Shown piece after piece: positions 10,362 to 20,821 of a DNA stretch of 64,000 nt. The translations under genes and the position numbers were made by a program. Below the pieces are notes generated by a model that searched no databases, was not told where the DNA came from, and saw only the letters and a list, made by a program, of their open reading frames with translations. The stretch comes from Musa acuminata AAA Group (Eukaryota > Streptophyta > Magnoliopsida > Zingiberales > Musaceae): contig NC_088340.1 in the NCBI RefSeq assembly GCF_036884655.1, positions 3,487,001 to 3,551,000 of the forward strand. The letters run 5' to 3'. The first letter of the stretch is position 1; each line of letters begins with the position of its first letter.

Positions 10362-10895
10362 GGGGTAATTACCGTACCCCGAGCCGCAGCAGGAACACGT
10401 TACCCTACTTCTTCGCCATGCCCACGAGGTTCCGGTGGTTGAGGTCGTTGCCGACCTGTAGCCAGTTTCCGAAGATAGGGAAGGAGACGGGGCCGGGAGG
10501 GGCGCCATTGGAGCCGGAGCGGGAGAATACGAAGAAGAGGAGGAGAGGAAGAGAGAGAAGGGAGGGAGATTGATCAGTGAACAGATGCTTGGCAGCGTAC
10601 GTGCAGGCAACTGCCGCAAGGGTGAGCATGGCCGGCCAACTTTGTGGTGGAGGCAGCCATGGCGATGGTCGTTGGCTTCCTTCTTGTTGCCAGTGCTGGT
10701 TGGATGCAAAGGAGGGAGAGTGGACGGTGATTTATATGCCAAGTAAGCGGTGGTGGTTCGCTCGCCCGCCCGCCGCACCTCCCTTTCAGCTTTCTTGTTG
10801 AAGTTTCCGCGTCCCACCACCGTGCCTGCATGGATGTATATACACACGTTCTTGTCATTCTCTGCATCATATATCGACACAGCTTTCTTCTTTTA
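10362..10895 (-). pseudogene. CYP73A (cinnamate 4-hydroxylase) 5' gene fragment
   Basis: On the minus strand from 10,629 the frame reads [17 protein letters not shown] and then [19 protein letters not shown] and [14 protein letters not shown]. This is the proline-rich hinge and start of the P450 fold of CYP73A, which hydroxylates cinnamate in the phenylpropanoid pathway on the ER. A TAG (10,405-10,407) replaces the expected Tyr after AKK. The same frame then continues GNVFLLRLGVR and hits TAA, after which similarity ends at the F-box shell. A second upstream ATG at 10,660 opens a different frame ([10 protein letters not shown]), so a 1-nt shift may also be present. A TATAAAT at 10,730-10,736 lies about 70-100 bp upstream, so promoter, leader and exon start were copied together. 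The fragment sits exactly inside the leader of F-box copy D. Confidence 0.8.
10730..10736 (-). promoter_or_regulatory. TATA box retained in the CYP73A fragment
   Basis: TATAAAT on the minus strand, 70 bp before ATG 10,660 and 101 bp before ATG 10,629. It faces the truncated P450 frame and the remains of F-box copy D, so a chimeric transcript is conceivable. Confidence 0.5.
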
Positions 10896-11164
10896 AGGAC
10901 CGATTGCCATATTCATCAACTCTTTCCATGAAACTATATATATTTCATATTTATTGTATTACAATAAATTAAAAATATATATATCGTTCTTTATATATTT
11001 TTATGAAAATGACACATAGTAATTACATTTAAAATTATCATTTCAGACATCATATGAAAACAATAGTTAATTATTAGATTTAGTGTGATCCATCAAATCA
11101 CTCTCCTCCGTAAGACATTATCCATGACATCTAACTTGCCGAGAAAAGAAAGGGAAAAGGAAGC

Positions 11165-13475
11165 AGAGGTTACTTGGTGTTCGGGGTTTTAGCATCATCC
11201 CATTTGATTCAAGATTTCGGTACCTTTTCTTGCCGGACGAGACATCCTGAGATCTGACCACTGAATTGCTCAGAATTAACCTCTTTTATTGGCAATTAAG
11301 GGCAAAAAAATAAGAGAAGAAAAAAAAAAAAGATGAAGATGAGAATAATGCAGAGACTTCTTTTATGACTCAAAGCATGCAGTAAGTATTATTTAGTATG
11401 TCATATTTCTTTTTTTTTTCTTACATTTCAAAGCATATAAATTCGTTTTTGTACACTAATAGTATGTTATTCGTTTTCTCCTCTCTTGAAATCGAACAAA
11501 TCCCAAAAAGTTATATAGACAAGATGTTGTCTATCTAAGATTGTATAGAGTTCAGATCGGTTATAGTTGCAGAATGACAAGATGTTGTTGCTCGACAGGG
11601 AACGCATGCATGCATTCATGCATATGAATCAACTAAACAATCCTCTTCTCTTTCAGGACATGTGAACTTTTTCTTGCACAACCTGTTTACTTTGCATTAC
11701 TAAGTCAAAGTGAATTTGTCTATGACATGTTATACCTTCTCATAACAATTTTAATATTGTCTCCCAAGAAATCATTTCTTGCTGTTTCATTCACAATGAC
11801 AGAAAATTCTACTAACAAAAAACCCTCTATTTCATGATATTTAATCGCAGCATTGGACACATGAAAGACAAAAATTTTCATTCAACTTCTCTTCTCTTAT
11901 CTACGAACAGTTCCTCTTCTTCACCGCATGGCCGAAGCGTATTAGAGTAAGGGATCAATGGGGAACTGCATCCCAGCCATCCCAGCTTCTTGAGTTCTCC
12001 ATCATTTATATCATAGCTATATGCCTCGCTATCTACGGTGAAAACAAGTGACGTGGTCATCGCCACCTCTCTCAGCACGACGCAGCTCACGTTGCGGGGT
12101 TTCCTGAACCCTAACTGGCCCAAGCTCACCTCATGCGCCCTCACCCATCCTGGCGGACCGTCGTTTGTCTTCCTCAGCAGCCACAGTCAGTCCGATCACC
12201 CAAGTACACGTTTCGTAATGCATTAGGCACAGCGACTTCCCCTCCCACATGCCTATTCCGATCGTGTCCGAGCGGGCGACGGCTGCTTCTTTCGGCAGAG
12301 GGATGATCTGCGTGCGCTCCTTTCTCACATCAAAGGCGACGACACACTGGTCGATCTCGTTCGAGAACGAATTTGACGATGCCCAGAACACGACGTCGTC
12401 GCAGATCACCGGGTGCTCCAAATGTAGTTCCAACCAACCGAAGTCGAGTTCCTTGTCCATCGTCCACACCCTCGCAGACGAGTCATAGACCTGACAGCGG
12501 TGCAACTTGCTCCTTACTGAGTGCCGTGAAAGGTAGACCAACCTGTAGCCTTTCGTCACCCCATCTCCATCGTTCAAGAATCTCACCGCGATGCCACCCC
12601 ATTTACAATACTTGCCCGGCGGGGAGGGTAGCTGGCACCGAGTACCACGGACCGGGTTGTAGACGAATAAGGCACCATCTGTCTTATGCAACACAAAGAC
12701 GAGGCCACCAGCTGACCCAACGATTTTGCATTTGCGGAACAAGAATTCGAGGCTGCTTCTGGGCACACCGGCGTAGGGGTCAACGAGGCAGAAGGCTCCA
12801 GAAAAGGCGCTGTCGTGGGGAAAGAAGCCGGAGATGACATTGTTGTGGTACGACTGTGAAAGGAGAAAATGAGAATCTGATGAGAGCTGGCGAAAGCTCT
12901 TGCAAACAGAGAGGATCCTAAAGAAGGTCTTTGCTGGGAGGTAGGAGAGGATCTCTGCCAGCAAGTTATCGGGAAGGGGACGACCGCTACTTCCGAGGTT
13001 GGTGCTATGGGTGCTATTGAGCGTACCATCATCCATTCCAACGATCAGAGATTTGAAAGAGTCCAACTTATTGTCCATTATATAGAGAAGTAAGAGGGAA
13101 GGATGACGACTCTTAGTGTGAGAAGATATCCAACTCTCCTCGTTTGAAACAGAGAAATGTTTCGAGGACCGATTGCCATATTCATGTACTCTTTCCATGA
13201 AAATATATATATATATATTTATTGTATTACAATAAAGGGAAAAACATATCATTTTCATATATTTTTATGAAAATGGCAATAAGTAATTACATTTAATATT
13301 ACCATTTCAGACATCATATGAAAATAGTAGTTAATTATTAGATTTAGTGTGATCCTTCTGAGCACTCCCCTCTGTTAGACATTATCCATGATATCTAACT
13401 TGCCAAGTAAATGAAAAAATTGATTTGAATTAAGAGCCTTAGTTATCACTAAGATCAATAGATAGTGAAAAGATC
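11165..13475. repeat. Segmental duplication, copy C
   Basis: Co-linear with 2331-5450. It begins 'gaggttacttggtgttcgggg' and ends after 'agatcaatagatagtgaaaagatcatt'. Compared with copy A it lacks the 559-bp insertion and much of the sequence matching 2440-2690, and it keeps a longer F-box leader including 'cgaggaccgattgccatattc' at 13,160. Confidence 0.85.
11878..13078 (-). pseudogene. F-box gene copy C, frameshifted
   Basis: ATG 13,078 opens MDNKLDSFKSLIVGMDDG, with an intact F-box (NLLAEILSYLPAKTFFRILS) and the family substrate domain up to TCTWVIGL. There a 4-bp tandem duplication (agtc agtc, 12,185-12,192; copy A has one agtc) shifts the frame, giving a stop at 12,131 after 316 codons. 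The old frame continues as MRAHEVSLGQLGF... to 11,878. Its C-terminus is also damaged: compared with copy B, about 56 bp are missing at about 11,905. This deletion joins 'ctacga' to 'acagttcc' and replaces the terminal ELFETT-stop by ELFVDKRREVE. The truncated product would still carry the SKP1-binding F-box, so a shortened adaptor is possible, but two independent lesions favour a pseudogene. Confidence 0.8.
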
Positions 13476-13694
13476 ATTAAACTTTGTTACTTGAAATGGT
13501 AGGTTATGATTAGACGTTTTTATTTTAAAATCAATAATATATGTATATATTGAAACTCTTATTTCAACTTTGTTACTTGACTATTAAGACATTAAAGATT
13601 TATTATTAGACTCAAAAACTAATTTGTAGTGATTATATTAATTTGTAAGGACCCAAATTATATTGTAGAACTTTGCAAGAAAAATTATGTAAAA
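13476..13694. other. Upstream region of the PPR gene
   Basis: AT-rich. TATA-like words occur at about 13,540-13,556 (tatatgtatatatt), some 140 bp before the chosen start, and could serve as core promoter. No other signal was recognised. Confidence 0.35.
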
Positions 13695-15755
13695 ATGCCG
13701 CAGCCTGTCATACGCCCGCCGCAGCCGTCCTCATCGGCATTCCTGGGTGCGTTCATGTGCCACGCGGCGCTCCTAAAAGCCTCGGCTTTCGCTCTCAAGC
13801 ACCGCGTCCCATCGTTTGCTGCCCGACCTCTATCCAGCAATCCCATCGCGGAGCCGAAGGCCTTCCTGATACCAAGTACGGATCGATGGAATTCGATGAT
13901 AAGAGCCCATGTCGATTCCGGCCACTTCCACACCGCCCTCTCCCTCTTCTCCGCCATGCGAGAAGGCGGCGCTCGGCCGGATCACTACACGTTTCCCCTC
14001 GTGAACCGCGCGGCTTCGTCTCTTGCAAGTCGGATCGACGTCGGAGAAGCGATCCACTGTCTTGCAGTCAAAGCCGGCTTCGCCGGCGATGTCTACTTCT
14101 GCAACACGATGATGGAGGCGTACGTCAGAAATGGCGGAGTCGGCATGGCGCGTCAGGTGTTCGATGAAATGTGTGTGAGGGATGTGGTATCTTGGACATC
14201 CTTGATATCCGGCTACGCTGGCGTAGGCGACTTTGGTGAGGCCTTCGACTTGCTGCATCGAATGCGAGCGGAGGGCTTGCAGCCCAGCCCAGTTACACTG
14301 GCGGTCCTACTGCGCGCGTGCTGCGCCGCGGCAGACGTCGCAGGAGGGTGCCAATTGCACGGGTTCGTGATCAAGATGGGCTTCGGAGGCCATGAATTGG
14401 TTCAAAATTCGATCTTGACCATGTTCAGCAAATTGTCTTGCTTCGAGGTGGTGCAGAAGCTCTTCGACGACATCCAGAACAGGAGCGTTGCCTCATGGAA
14501 CGTCCTCGTATCGATGTACTCTTCCATGGGAGATGTTTCCGGAGCCATAGATAGTTACGAGAAGATGAAGATGGAGTTGAGTCCCAGCAGCGAGACACTG
14601 ACATCGCTCCTCTCTGCATTGGCGAAGTCCGAGGATCTTCGACTGGGCAAATGGGCACACTGTCATGCAGTAAAAGCTGGGCAGATAGATGCAATTCTGC
14701 ATGCTTCTCTCGTAGATTTCTATGCTAAATGCGGAGAACTCGAATTTGCAGTCCAGTTATACGAAGAAGCTCAAACAAAGAGCAGCACTTTATGGTGCAT
14801 CATGATGTGGGGATTTCTTCAGAATGGAGAATTCCTGGAAACAGTTCGCTTATTTCAAAGGATGCAAGAAGCTGGATTTATGCCCGGTAAGGATGCTCTA
14901 AGGGTTTTGGTCATGGCATGCTCGCATTTGGGTGTTTTGATGTGGGGTAAAGGAATTCATGGGTACTTGATAAGGAACAACACCCTGGAAGCTGGTGACT
15001 CAGATGATACAGCACTCGGAACCTCTGTTCTCAACATGTATGCAAAGTGTGGGAGCATCGACTTAGCACGAAGGTGTTTCGATAGAATAGCGGAGAAAGA
15101 TATCGTAGCATGGACCTCGATGGTGGAAGGATACGCCGTCCATGGACTTGGCATGGAAGCTTTGGACTTGTTCTACCGGATGAAGGAGGAAGGTGTTAGA
15201 CCAAACAGTGTCACCTTTCTGAGCTTGTTGTCTGCTTGTAATCACTCAGGACTTGTGAGAGAAGGCTGTGAGTTGTTCGACTGCATGATCACAAGATATT
15301 GTATCCGGCCTGAGATAAGCCACTACACATGCTTGGTGGACTTGCTTGGCCGATCTGGGAGGCTTGGTGAAGCTCTTGATGTGATCACCGGCATGATCGC
15401 TGAGCCTGATGGTCGAATCTGGGGAGCACTGCTTGCTTCTTGTAGGACTCATTCCGATAGTGTTCTTGGAAATTATGCAGCCAAGAAGCTTTTTGATTTG
15501 GAACCAGATAATATGGGCTATCAAGTTGTGTTGAGCAATATTTTTGCTGGTGACGAGAGGTGGGAAGAAACTGAAAGAACTAGGAAGTTGATGCACAGAG
15601 AAGAGGTAAGAAAGAAACCAGGTTGGAGCTGTGTTCAGGTGAAGGGGATGTCCGATGTGTTTGTTGCAGGGGACAAATCACACCCTCAAGTAGGCAAAAT
15701 TTATGAGGTTTTGGGGTGTTTGGCAAGGCAGAGTGAAGAAAGCAGAGATTGTTAA
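13695..15755 (+). CDS. Pentatricopeptide repeat protein, PLS class with E/E+ tail
   Basis: Single-exon gene of 686 residues from ATG 13,695 (MPQPVIRPP...). An in-frame extension upstream has only a GTG and was not used. The N-terminus (MCHAALLKASAFALKH...) is basic and hydroxylated as in mitochondrial or plastid transit peptides. From about residue 65 there are roughly a dozen PPR motifs in P-L-S order, e.g. DVVSWTSLISGYAGVGDF, VASWNVLVSMYSSMGDV and DIVAWTSMVEGYAVHGLG. They are followed by an E domain (DGRIWGALLASCRTH) and an E+-like end (KPGWSCVQVKGMSDVF...SHPQVGKIYEVL). There is no DYW domain. Such proteins bind specific organelle RNAs and usually serve C-to-U editing by recruiting a DYW deaminase in trans. 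The RNA target cannot be read from the sequence. It lies directly downstream of the F-box cluster and shows no sign of decay. Confidence 0.93.
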   Translation: MPQPVIRPPQPSSSAFLGAFMCHAALLKASAFALKHRVPSFAARPLSSNPIAEPKAFLIPSTDRWNSMIRAHVDSGHFHTALSLFSAMREGGARPDHYTFPLVNRAASSLASRIDVGEAIHCLAVKAGFAGDVYFCNTMMEAYVRNGGVGMARQVFDEMCVRDVVSWTSLISGYAGVGDFGEAFDLLHRMRAEGLQPSPVTLAVLLRACCAAADVAGGCQLHGFVIKMGFGGHELVQNSILTMFSKLSCFEVVQKLFDDIQNRSVASWNVLVSMYSSMGDVSGAIDSYEKMKMELSPSSETLTSLLSALAKSEDLRLGKWAHCHAVKAGQIDAILHASLVDFYAKCGELEFAVQLYEEAQTKSSTLWCIMMWGFLQNGEFLETVRLFQRMQEAGFMPGKDALRVLVMACSHLGVLMWGKGIHGYLIRNNTLEAGDSDDTALGTSVLNMYAKCGSIDLARRCFDRIAEKDIVAWTSMVEGYAVHGLGMEALDLFYRMKEEGVRPNSVTFLSLLSACNHSGLVREGCELFDCMITRYCIRPEISHYTCLVDLLGRSGRLGEALDVITGMIAEPDGRIWGALLASCRTHSDSVLGNYAAKKLFDLEPDNMGYQVVLSNIFAGDERWEETERTRKLMHREEVRKKPGWSCVQVKGMSDVFVAGDKSHPQVGKIYEVLGCLARQSEESRDC

Positions 15756-15783
15756 CATTCTCGGTTTCTATGCTGTTCATGGA

Positions 15784-16011
15784 TCAAAAAGATGAGGCAA
15801 ATTTATGGAAATCCCACATATAACTATTCATGAATGATATAAAACATGGGATATGCATGAGAAGATTTGAACTGTTAAAAGAATGGAAGGAAGGAAGGAA
15901 GGATACAAGACAAAAGGCAAGTACGACAACAGCAACAGAGAGCACTAAAACTGCTCCCGAAGCAACAAGCAGTGCCTCACTCATCTCTGACAAAGAATAG
16001 TCATTCTTCAT
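15784..16011 (-). CDS. Possible small single-span membrane protein
   Basis: Open frame of 75 residues from ATG 16,011 (MKNDYSLSEMSEALLVASG...), convergent with the PPR gene and ending 29 bp past its stop. It has one strongly hydrophobic segment (about residues 12-40, ALLVASGAVLVLSVAVVVLA). A TATA-like word on the minus strand lies near 16,178-16,188. I do not recognise the family. The second half looks like ordinary 3'-UTR translation, and the frame overlaps the expected 3'-UTR of the PPR gene. It may be the last exon of something larger or chance. Confidence 0.2.
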   Translation of the reverse strand: MKNDYSLSEMSEALLVASGAVLVLSVAVVVLAFCLVSFLPSFHSFNSSNLLMHIPCFISFMNSYMWDFHKFASSF

Positions 16012-17188
16012 GTACGCCAACCAACATAAGATTCCTGCTACATTTGCGAGCCTGTGCTAGCTAAAGACAACACAATGGTTCCTATAATGCTAAGCTGATG
16101 TTCTATCATCTGTTACTATTATGATCCAAATCCACTAAATCTTTCATCGAGCTAAGACCGGTTGGTGGACAGAGATCTCTCTCCTTATATCCTTTGGCTT
16201 TCATGCTGTCATAAACATAAGATACTACAGTTTTCCTCTGCATTCCAGCCAGCCATTAGTCTATGGAGGGGTGGAAAGTAGTGGAAACCGGAAAGGGTCG
16301 TGGCCAGGAGTCCGAAAAGCTCAAAAGATGGCTTTGCTTGTTAACCGAGATGTAAACCAGTGAGCTGAGCTGTAGAGATCCGTGGGGGCACCCCACCATG
16401 TGTACAGCCTATGTCACTTGCTACGATTGCAGCTTTTAATTGCCATCCATGTGGTCACTCCCTCCATCACATTATGATACCAGCTCCATATGTTCTGCCA
16501 TCTCCTACATTTACTTACTGTACACCTGAATTAATAACTTGGATCTCAAACTGTACCCAGCTCTCACCCACATTAGGTTTGATTTCTGCCATCCTTGCGC
16601 AGAGGAAACGAAAGAAACATTGCAGAAACAGGACCAGCTATTGGACACTATTCCTTCTCATTTGGCACCCTAAAGAAACAAATATTGGTGATTCGTTAGC
16701 CTGCAATCTTCGTAAGGTGTGTCTTCCTAAGCCATTAAAGTTAAAATTATGGTGCCCTTTCTACAGGAATCTCTTCCTTCTACCTGCTGGCAGAAATTTA
16801 GAAGGGTTGTGAGGTACTGTCTGATCTAGAATCATGTGAAATACCTTAAGTTCCCATCTGTCTCTGCACAGACACTGATGGACTGTAACAACTATTATGA
16901 GGGAATTCCACAAGTTTGCATCCCAAGACACAGTAATTTGGGTTCCTTGACGGTGTTAGATTGCAGAACGACTAAAAGCAAGAACCCAAGAGAACTGTCC
17001 GATATATATACACATTGTAGCATGATGTGGAGGACAGTTCTCCTCATGTTACACAAAGTGCTTGATGGCCTTTGTTTCATCTAACGAAGAAAAGAAAACA
17101 ATAAAAGGAAATAAAATCTTTTACCAGGCACACGGGAAAATAGAAGGGGAACGGAAGGAATTACAGGAGATGGTGAAGAAACTTCAGA
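16012..17188. other. Intergenic, PPR to SMR
   Basis: Open frames of 60-130 residues exist (e.g. 16,411-16,812) but show no family features or codon bias. The distal part should contain the SMR 3'-UTR. No repeat was defined. Confidence 0.45.
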
Positions 17189-17500
17189 TCAAACTACACG
17201 AATTCTCTTCTTGGGAGGGAGAGAAAGGAAGACCGAGGTAAGATCGCGAGGAACGGCGTGGAATTCCATGGAAGGAGCCGGCGGTACCCTCTTCGCCGGC
17301 TTCGGCTTTCTCGGAGCCGGCGGACAAACAAGAACGGGCTTGAGAACGGTCTCTTCCGCCTTTGGTGTGACGCACTCTTCCTCTTCGGTTTCGGCAGCAT
17401 CGGGACGGCCTTCCACGGGCTTGTCCTGCGTCGGCGCCGTCTTTATGGGCGGAAGCAGAGGCAATTCACCTACGACGACGACGACCGCCTCGGAGCCCAT
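17189..17500 (-). CDS. SIAMESE-related (SMR) CDK inhibitor
   Basis: Single-exon gene of 103 residues from ATG 17,500 (MGSEAVVVVVGELPLL). An upstream in-frame ATG at 17,578 adds 26 non-conserved residues and is less likely. SMR signatures are in order: EEECVTPKAEE (about residues 44-54), then VLVCPPAPRKPKPAKR (about 61-76), then the C-terminal FLSLPPKKRIRVV. SIM/SMR proteins bind CDKA/CDKB-cyclin D complexes in the nucleus. They block mitotic CDK activity and promote endoreduplication or DNA-damage arrest. Length and the lack of introns are typical of the family. A TATA box on the same strand is at 17,752-17,758. Which SMR subtype it is cannot be decided here. Confidence 0.85.
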   Translation of the reverse strand: MGSEAVVVVVGELPLLPPIKTAPTQDKPVEGRPDAAETEEEECVTPKAEETVLKPVLVCPPAPRKPKPAKRVPPAPSMEFHAVPRDLTSVFLSLPPKKRIRVV

Positions 17501-17751
17501 GGCTGCGGAGATCAAGAACTGAAGACGAAGGCAGTGGAGGCCACAGGATTCCCTTAAGAGGGGCAAAGAGAAGCACACCTCACAAGGTGGTCAGCTCGGA
17601 GAGGAATCCTTGTGGTGGAGGAGAAGAGGAGAAGAGAGAAGAAGCTGAGCAGCAAATTTGGAGGGAGAGGGAAGGGCGAAGGAGTTAAATACGGACGGTG
17701 ACAGAGGAAAGAGAAAGGGGACGAGGTGCAGCAGATCACAGAAGCACGAGG

Positions 17752-17758
17752 ATATATA
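17752..17758 (-). promoter_or_regulatory. TATA box of the SMR gene
   Basis: TATATAT on the minus strand about 250 bp upstream of ATG 17,500, followed by a pyrimidine-containing leader. Position and orientation fit a core promoter with a leader of about 220 nt. Confidence 0.5.
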
Positions 17759-18557
17759 TGTCATTTGCCTCCGGAGAAAGCATTAAAAGGGATTAATTGC
17801 GGCATTAAATTGCGCGCGCCCACGTCATCCCCAGAGAGATCTAATACGATAACGCCAGTAATGGCGGTGACGAACAACCCAATGACCCTCCAATTCTGAG
17901 AAAACGACAAGAGTGCCACTCCCTCGTTGAAAGTTTCAATGATTCGCGTTCCGCACCTCCGGGCGGAGCGGTAGGCAAAGGCTGCTCGACCCACGTGGCT
18001 TTTGCTGGGTCTGAGGGGTCTAAGCCTCCTCCTTAAGATTAATCCACCCCTTCCTTTAGTGAATTACAAGTGGTGGGACGAATACTGCCCTCCATCCATC
18101 ATGCCTCAAAGCTCCCAGTGCAATAATCTGAATGATTTAGATCGAGAAGAGACATGACCCCTCAGATGGTGGTGTGACATTTTACGCATGAAAAGCTTAA
18201 TCTGGAAGAGGCATGACTTCGTTGTGCTCAAGTCAGAAAGAAAGAAACACCAAGAAAATCTATGAAGGGAGCAAAGGCTATTTTAGTAAGTTGACGAGGC
18301 TGCACAAATGATGTGTTCATGCAAGCATAGGAGTCACCGGAGGAGTATACTGCAAGAAAGGAAGCATATGGAAGTTCCGAGAGGATTCGTGGTGGCGAGG
18401 GCAGTTCAGATCTGTTGGACAAGAGAGAGGTGAAGCAGAAGGAACACCACTTTTGGAGTTTTCTTTCAGTCCGCTTCCATGTGGAAAGCTTTCACCCCAA
18501 TAATGCCAACTTGAGGACACAGCATGGAATGAACCTTCACGAAAGCAGCTCAGGAAT

Positions 18558-18601
<44 letters not shown>

Positions 18602-20712
18602 AAAGAAAGATCAGCAAATTAAATCAATCACGAACAAGGTAGCTTCGTATTCTATAATTCATGGCAGGTGAGAGAGACTCCACAGAGCACTCACTCTCTC
18701 TTTGGCTCTTGTATTGTACAGAGTGAGTGAGTGAATCCTCCTTGCATGTTCTGGCCATCACCCACGCACATGGAGTGGAGTAAATGAATGGAGAACATGG
18801 GAACGGTAAACTCCCCACTCCCAAGCAACTTCCTTCGGGTGCATCCATAGCAACAATTGAAGTCACAGATCCCAATCCCCACCCCCCTCCATCCTTATCC
18901 CAAGCCACCAAGGACATTTATTCCCAGGTACTCTACTAGTATATTATGTCTCGTGCTAGGACAACCCTTGTCTCCTACGTAGCCAATTCCTCAGCCTTCA
19001 GGGCCAATAGACTGTGAGAGTAGACAGATTGAGGTCGACACCCGCACACTACTGGTTGTGTTGAATAACTCATAGTTTGCAACTAAGAAGATATTGTTGA
19101 TAATTCTACTAATCAAGTACATGTTCTGAGCCTACAGATAATTATACTTCAGACTACTGGTTTCAGGAAATTTAAATCATTTCAACTATTTTTCACATAT
19201 CAAGAGCAACTACCCAATTCCTAGATAAAACAAAGTAAAGCAGCATCAGTGTGTCCAAGCTCTAGCCTAAGCAGCAAGATGTCTCATCACGGAATTGAAA
19301 ACCCTGATGCTATAATGTTGTGTTTCTCTAGAGTATGTGTTGATCGAGTTAAGAAATATACTCAAACAGGAAAAATAAAATGAGAACTGAATGATGTGTA
19401 CATTCTAGCTATAAGGAAAAAAAAGAAAAGACATGTAAAAGAGCAGCAAGAGAGAGATTACCAATGATGGAGAACAAAGATAATTTGAGAAGCAAAATGC
19501 ATAAAGTTTTATCTTTTTGAAACAATAAAACACATATAAAACTTAGCAAGCGAGAGAGCACCGAGAAGATGTACCTGGAGAAGGATGAACCAATCCGTTG
19601 ATTGAATTCTCAAGAAGGTCGGGAACATCAGTGTATCTTCTGTAAATAATTGACCTTTTAGTTCTTTCATATGGTTGTTTGAGTACTTAGTTGTTCTAAC
19701 TAAAATGAATTATGCACTTGAAAGAAAGAAAAAAAACTATCTAATGACCACATTTTCAATGTTTTCGATGTCACGTATAAAATTGACAAATTTAACAATT
19801 CTCTTTTAAGCAAATTTGTAAGCTTTGCTGCATTTTCTTTCGATTTGTGTTGTTCTTGTCACCAACCAACCCTGAAAAACACTCCTGAACTGTCTAAACA
19901 CACTTAATATGAGACTATGTTTTGGTGCCACTAGTTTATTTCAGAAAAGTTGTAGGTTTCATTTTGTTAACCATGCAGGATATAATTCTTGCATGCATAT
20001 TCATTTCGAACATGACAGAGGTGCATGGGATCAATGAAAAAGATAGGTTTGGTAGGCCATTAAGTGTACAATCTGTTTGCTTGGAAGCATGCAAGTATTT
20101 TAGATGGTTTTCAGATCCCAATGAGATTTATAATGGGAGAAACTATTCTTTTGTCCTTTCTTAGACTCTTTCTTGTGCAGGTGATCAGAGTAGTTCTAAA
20201 TAAGACAATGGATGAGAGTGACCACCCATGCACCTGATCCATAATGCACGGAAATTCTCATCAACATTAGATGCTTTCCAATTCTGCCATGGTGTTTATA
20301 TCCCAATGATCAGCTACACCATCGGGTAACTCATGCTTTTTCACCCTTAAGACACTGATCTGAGACTAAGATATCCTACTTGTTAATTAATGCTGGCATC
20401 TTTATTGACATTGATGTAATTCTCAGGCTAACCAATCAGATCTACAGGTCATCAAACTTTTTTCTGCATATCTGCAGATGAAGATTCTTTTCTGGACATA
20501 GACAATGTCTTACAAATTGTTCTGTTCATAATTAAAGAATGTCAAACAAGTTGCAGACACAGACAACAAGTGTTTTTTGTTTACAGGAATGCTATAATTA
20601 AAGAATGTCAAACAAGTTATCAGCAAGTCATCAGCTCACTAAAAAAGAAAAAAAAAATCATTCATATGTGTTCCACTACTTGTTATCTGCTCAGGCTTGG
20701 GAATCTTCAATC
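17759..20712. other. Intergenic, SMR promoter side onward
   Basis: About 3 kb without a supportable gene. It contains a (TC)n run at 18,560-18,600. A 9-bp inverted pair, 'ggagtggag' at about 18,771 and 'ctccccactcc' at about 18,812, is too short to call a precursor. Small frames such as 19,922-20,164 lack any protein signature. Confidence 0.45.
18560..18600. repeat. (TC)n microsatellite
   Basis: About 20 TC units on the plus strand in intergenic DNA. Confidence 0.95.
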
Positions 20713-20821
20713 AGTTAGTTAACTACTAAAACAGGTGGACCCTTAAACCCTGGAATCCCAGGTCGCAAAAAAATAACTTTACCATTGTACCAAGGCCTAT
20801 CCTCTAGTTAGTTAACTACTA
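20713..20821. repeat. 16-bp target site duplication flanking the SINE
   Basis: agttagttaactacta occurs at 20,713-20,728 and identically at 20,806-20,821. With no mismatch in 16 bp, the insertion should be fairly recent. Confidence 0.85.
20729..20805 (-). mobile_element. 77-bp tRNA-derived SINE-like insertion
   Basis: The element lies between two perfect 16-bp copies of agttagttaactacta (20,713-20,728 and 20,806-20,821), a classical retroposition target duplication. Read on the minus strand it starts 'agaggataggccttgg', has a polymerase III A-box-like stretch 'ttggtacaatggtaaag', continues 'gcgacctgggattccag' and 'ggtttaagggtcc' (degenerate B box), and ends in TTT. The 'cttggNRcaatggtaaagtt' word resembles the tRNA-like head of plant Au-type SINEs as I recall them. 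The body is essentially only the tRNA-like head, so it may be a very short SINE or a retroposed tRNA-like RNA. Confidence 0.8.

Noticed and set aside
17211..17557. Plus-strand frames opposite the SMR gene
   Set aside because: Antisense shadows of the GC-rich SMR exon. The minus-strand protein has clear family motifs.
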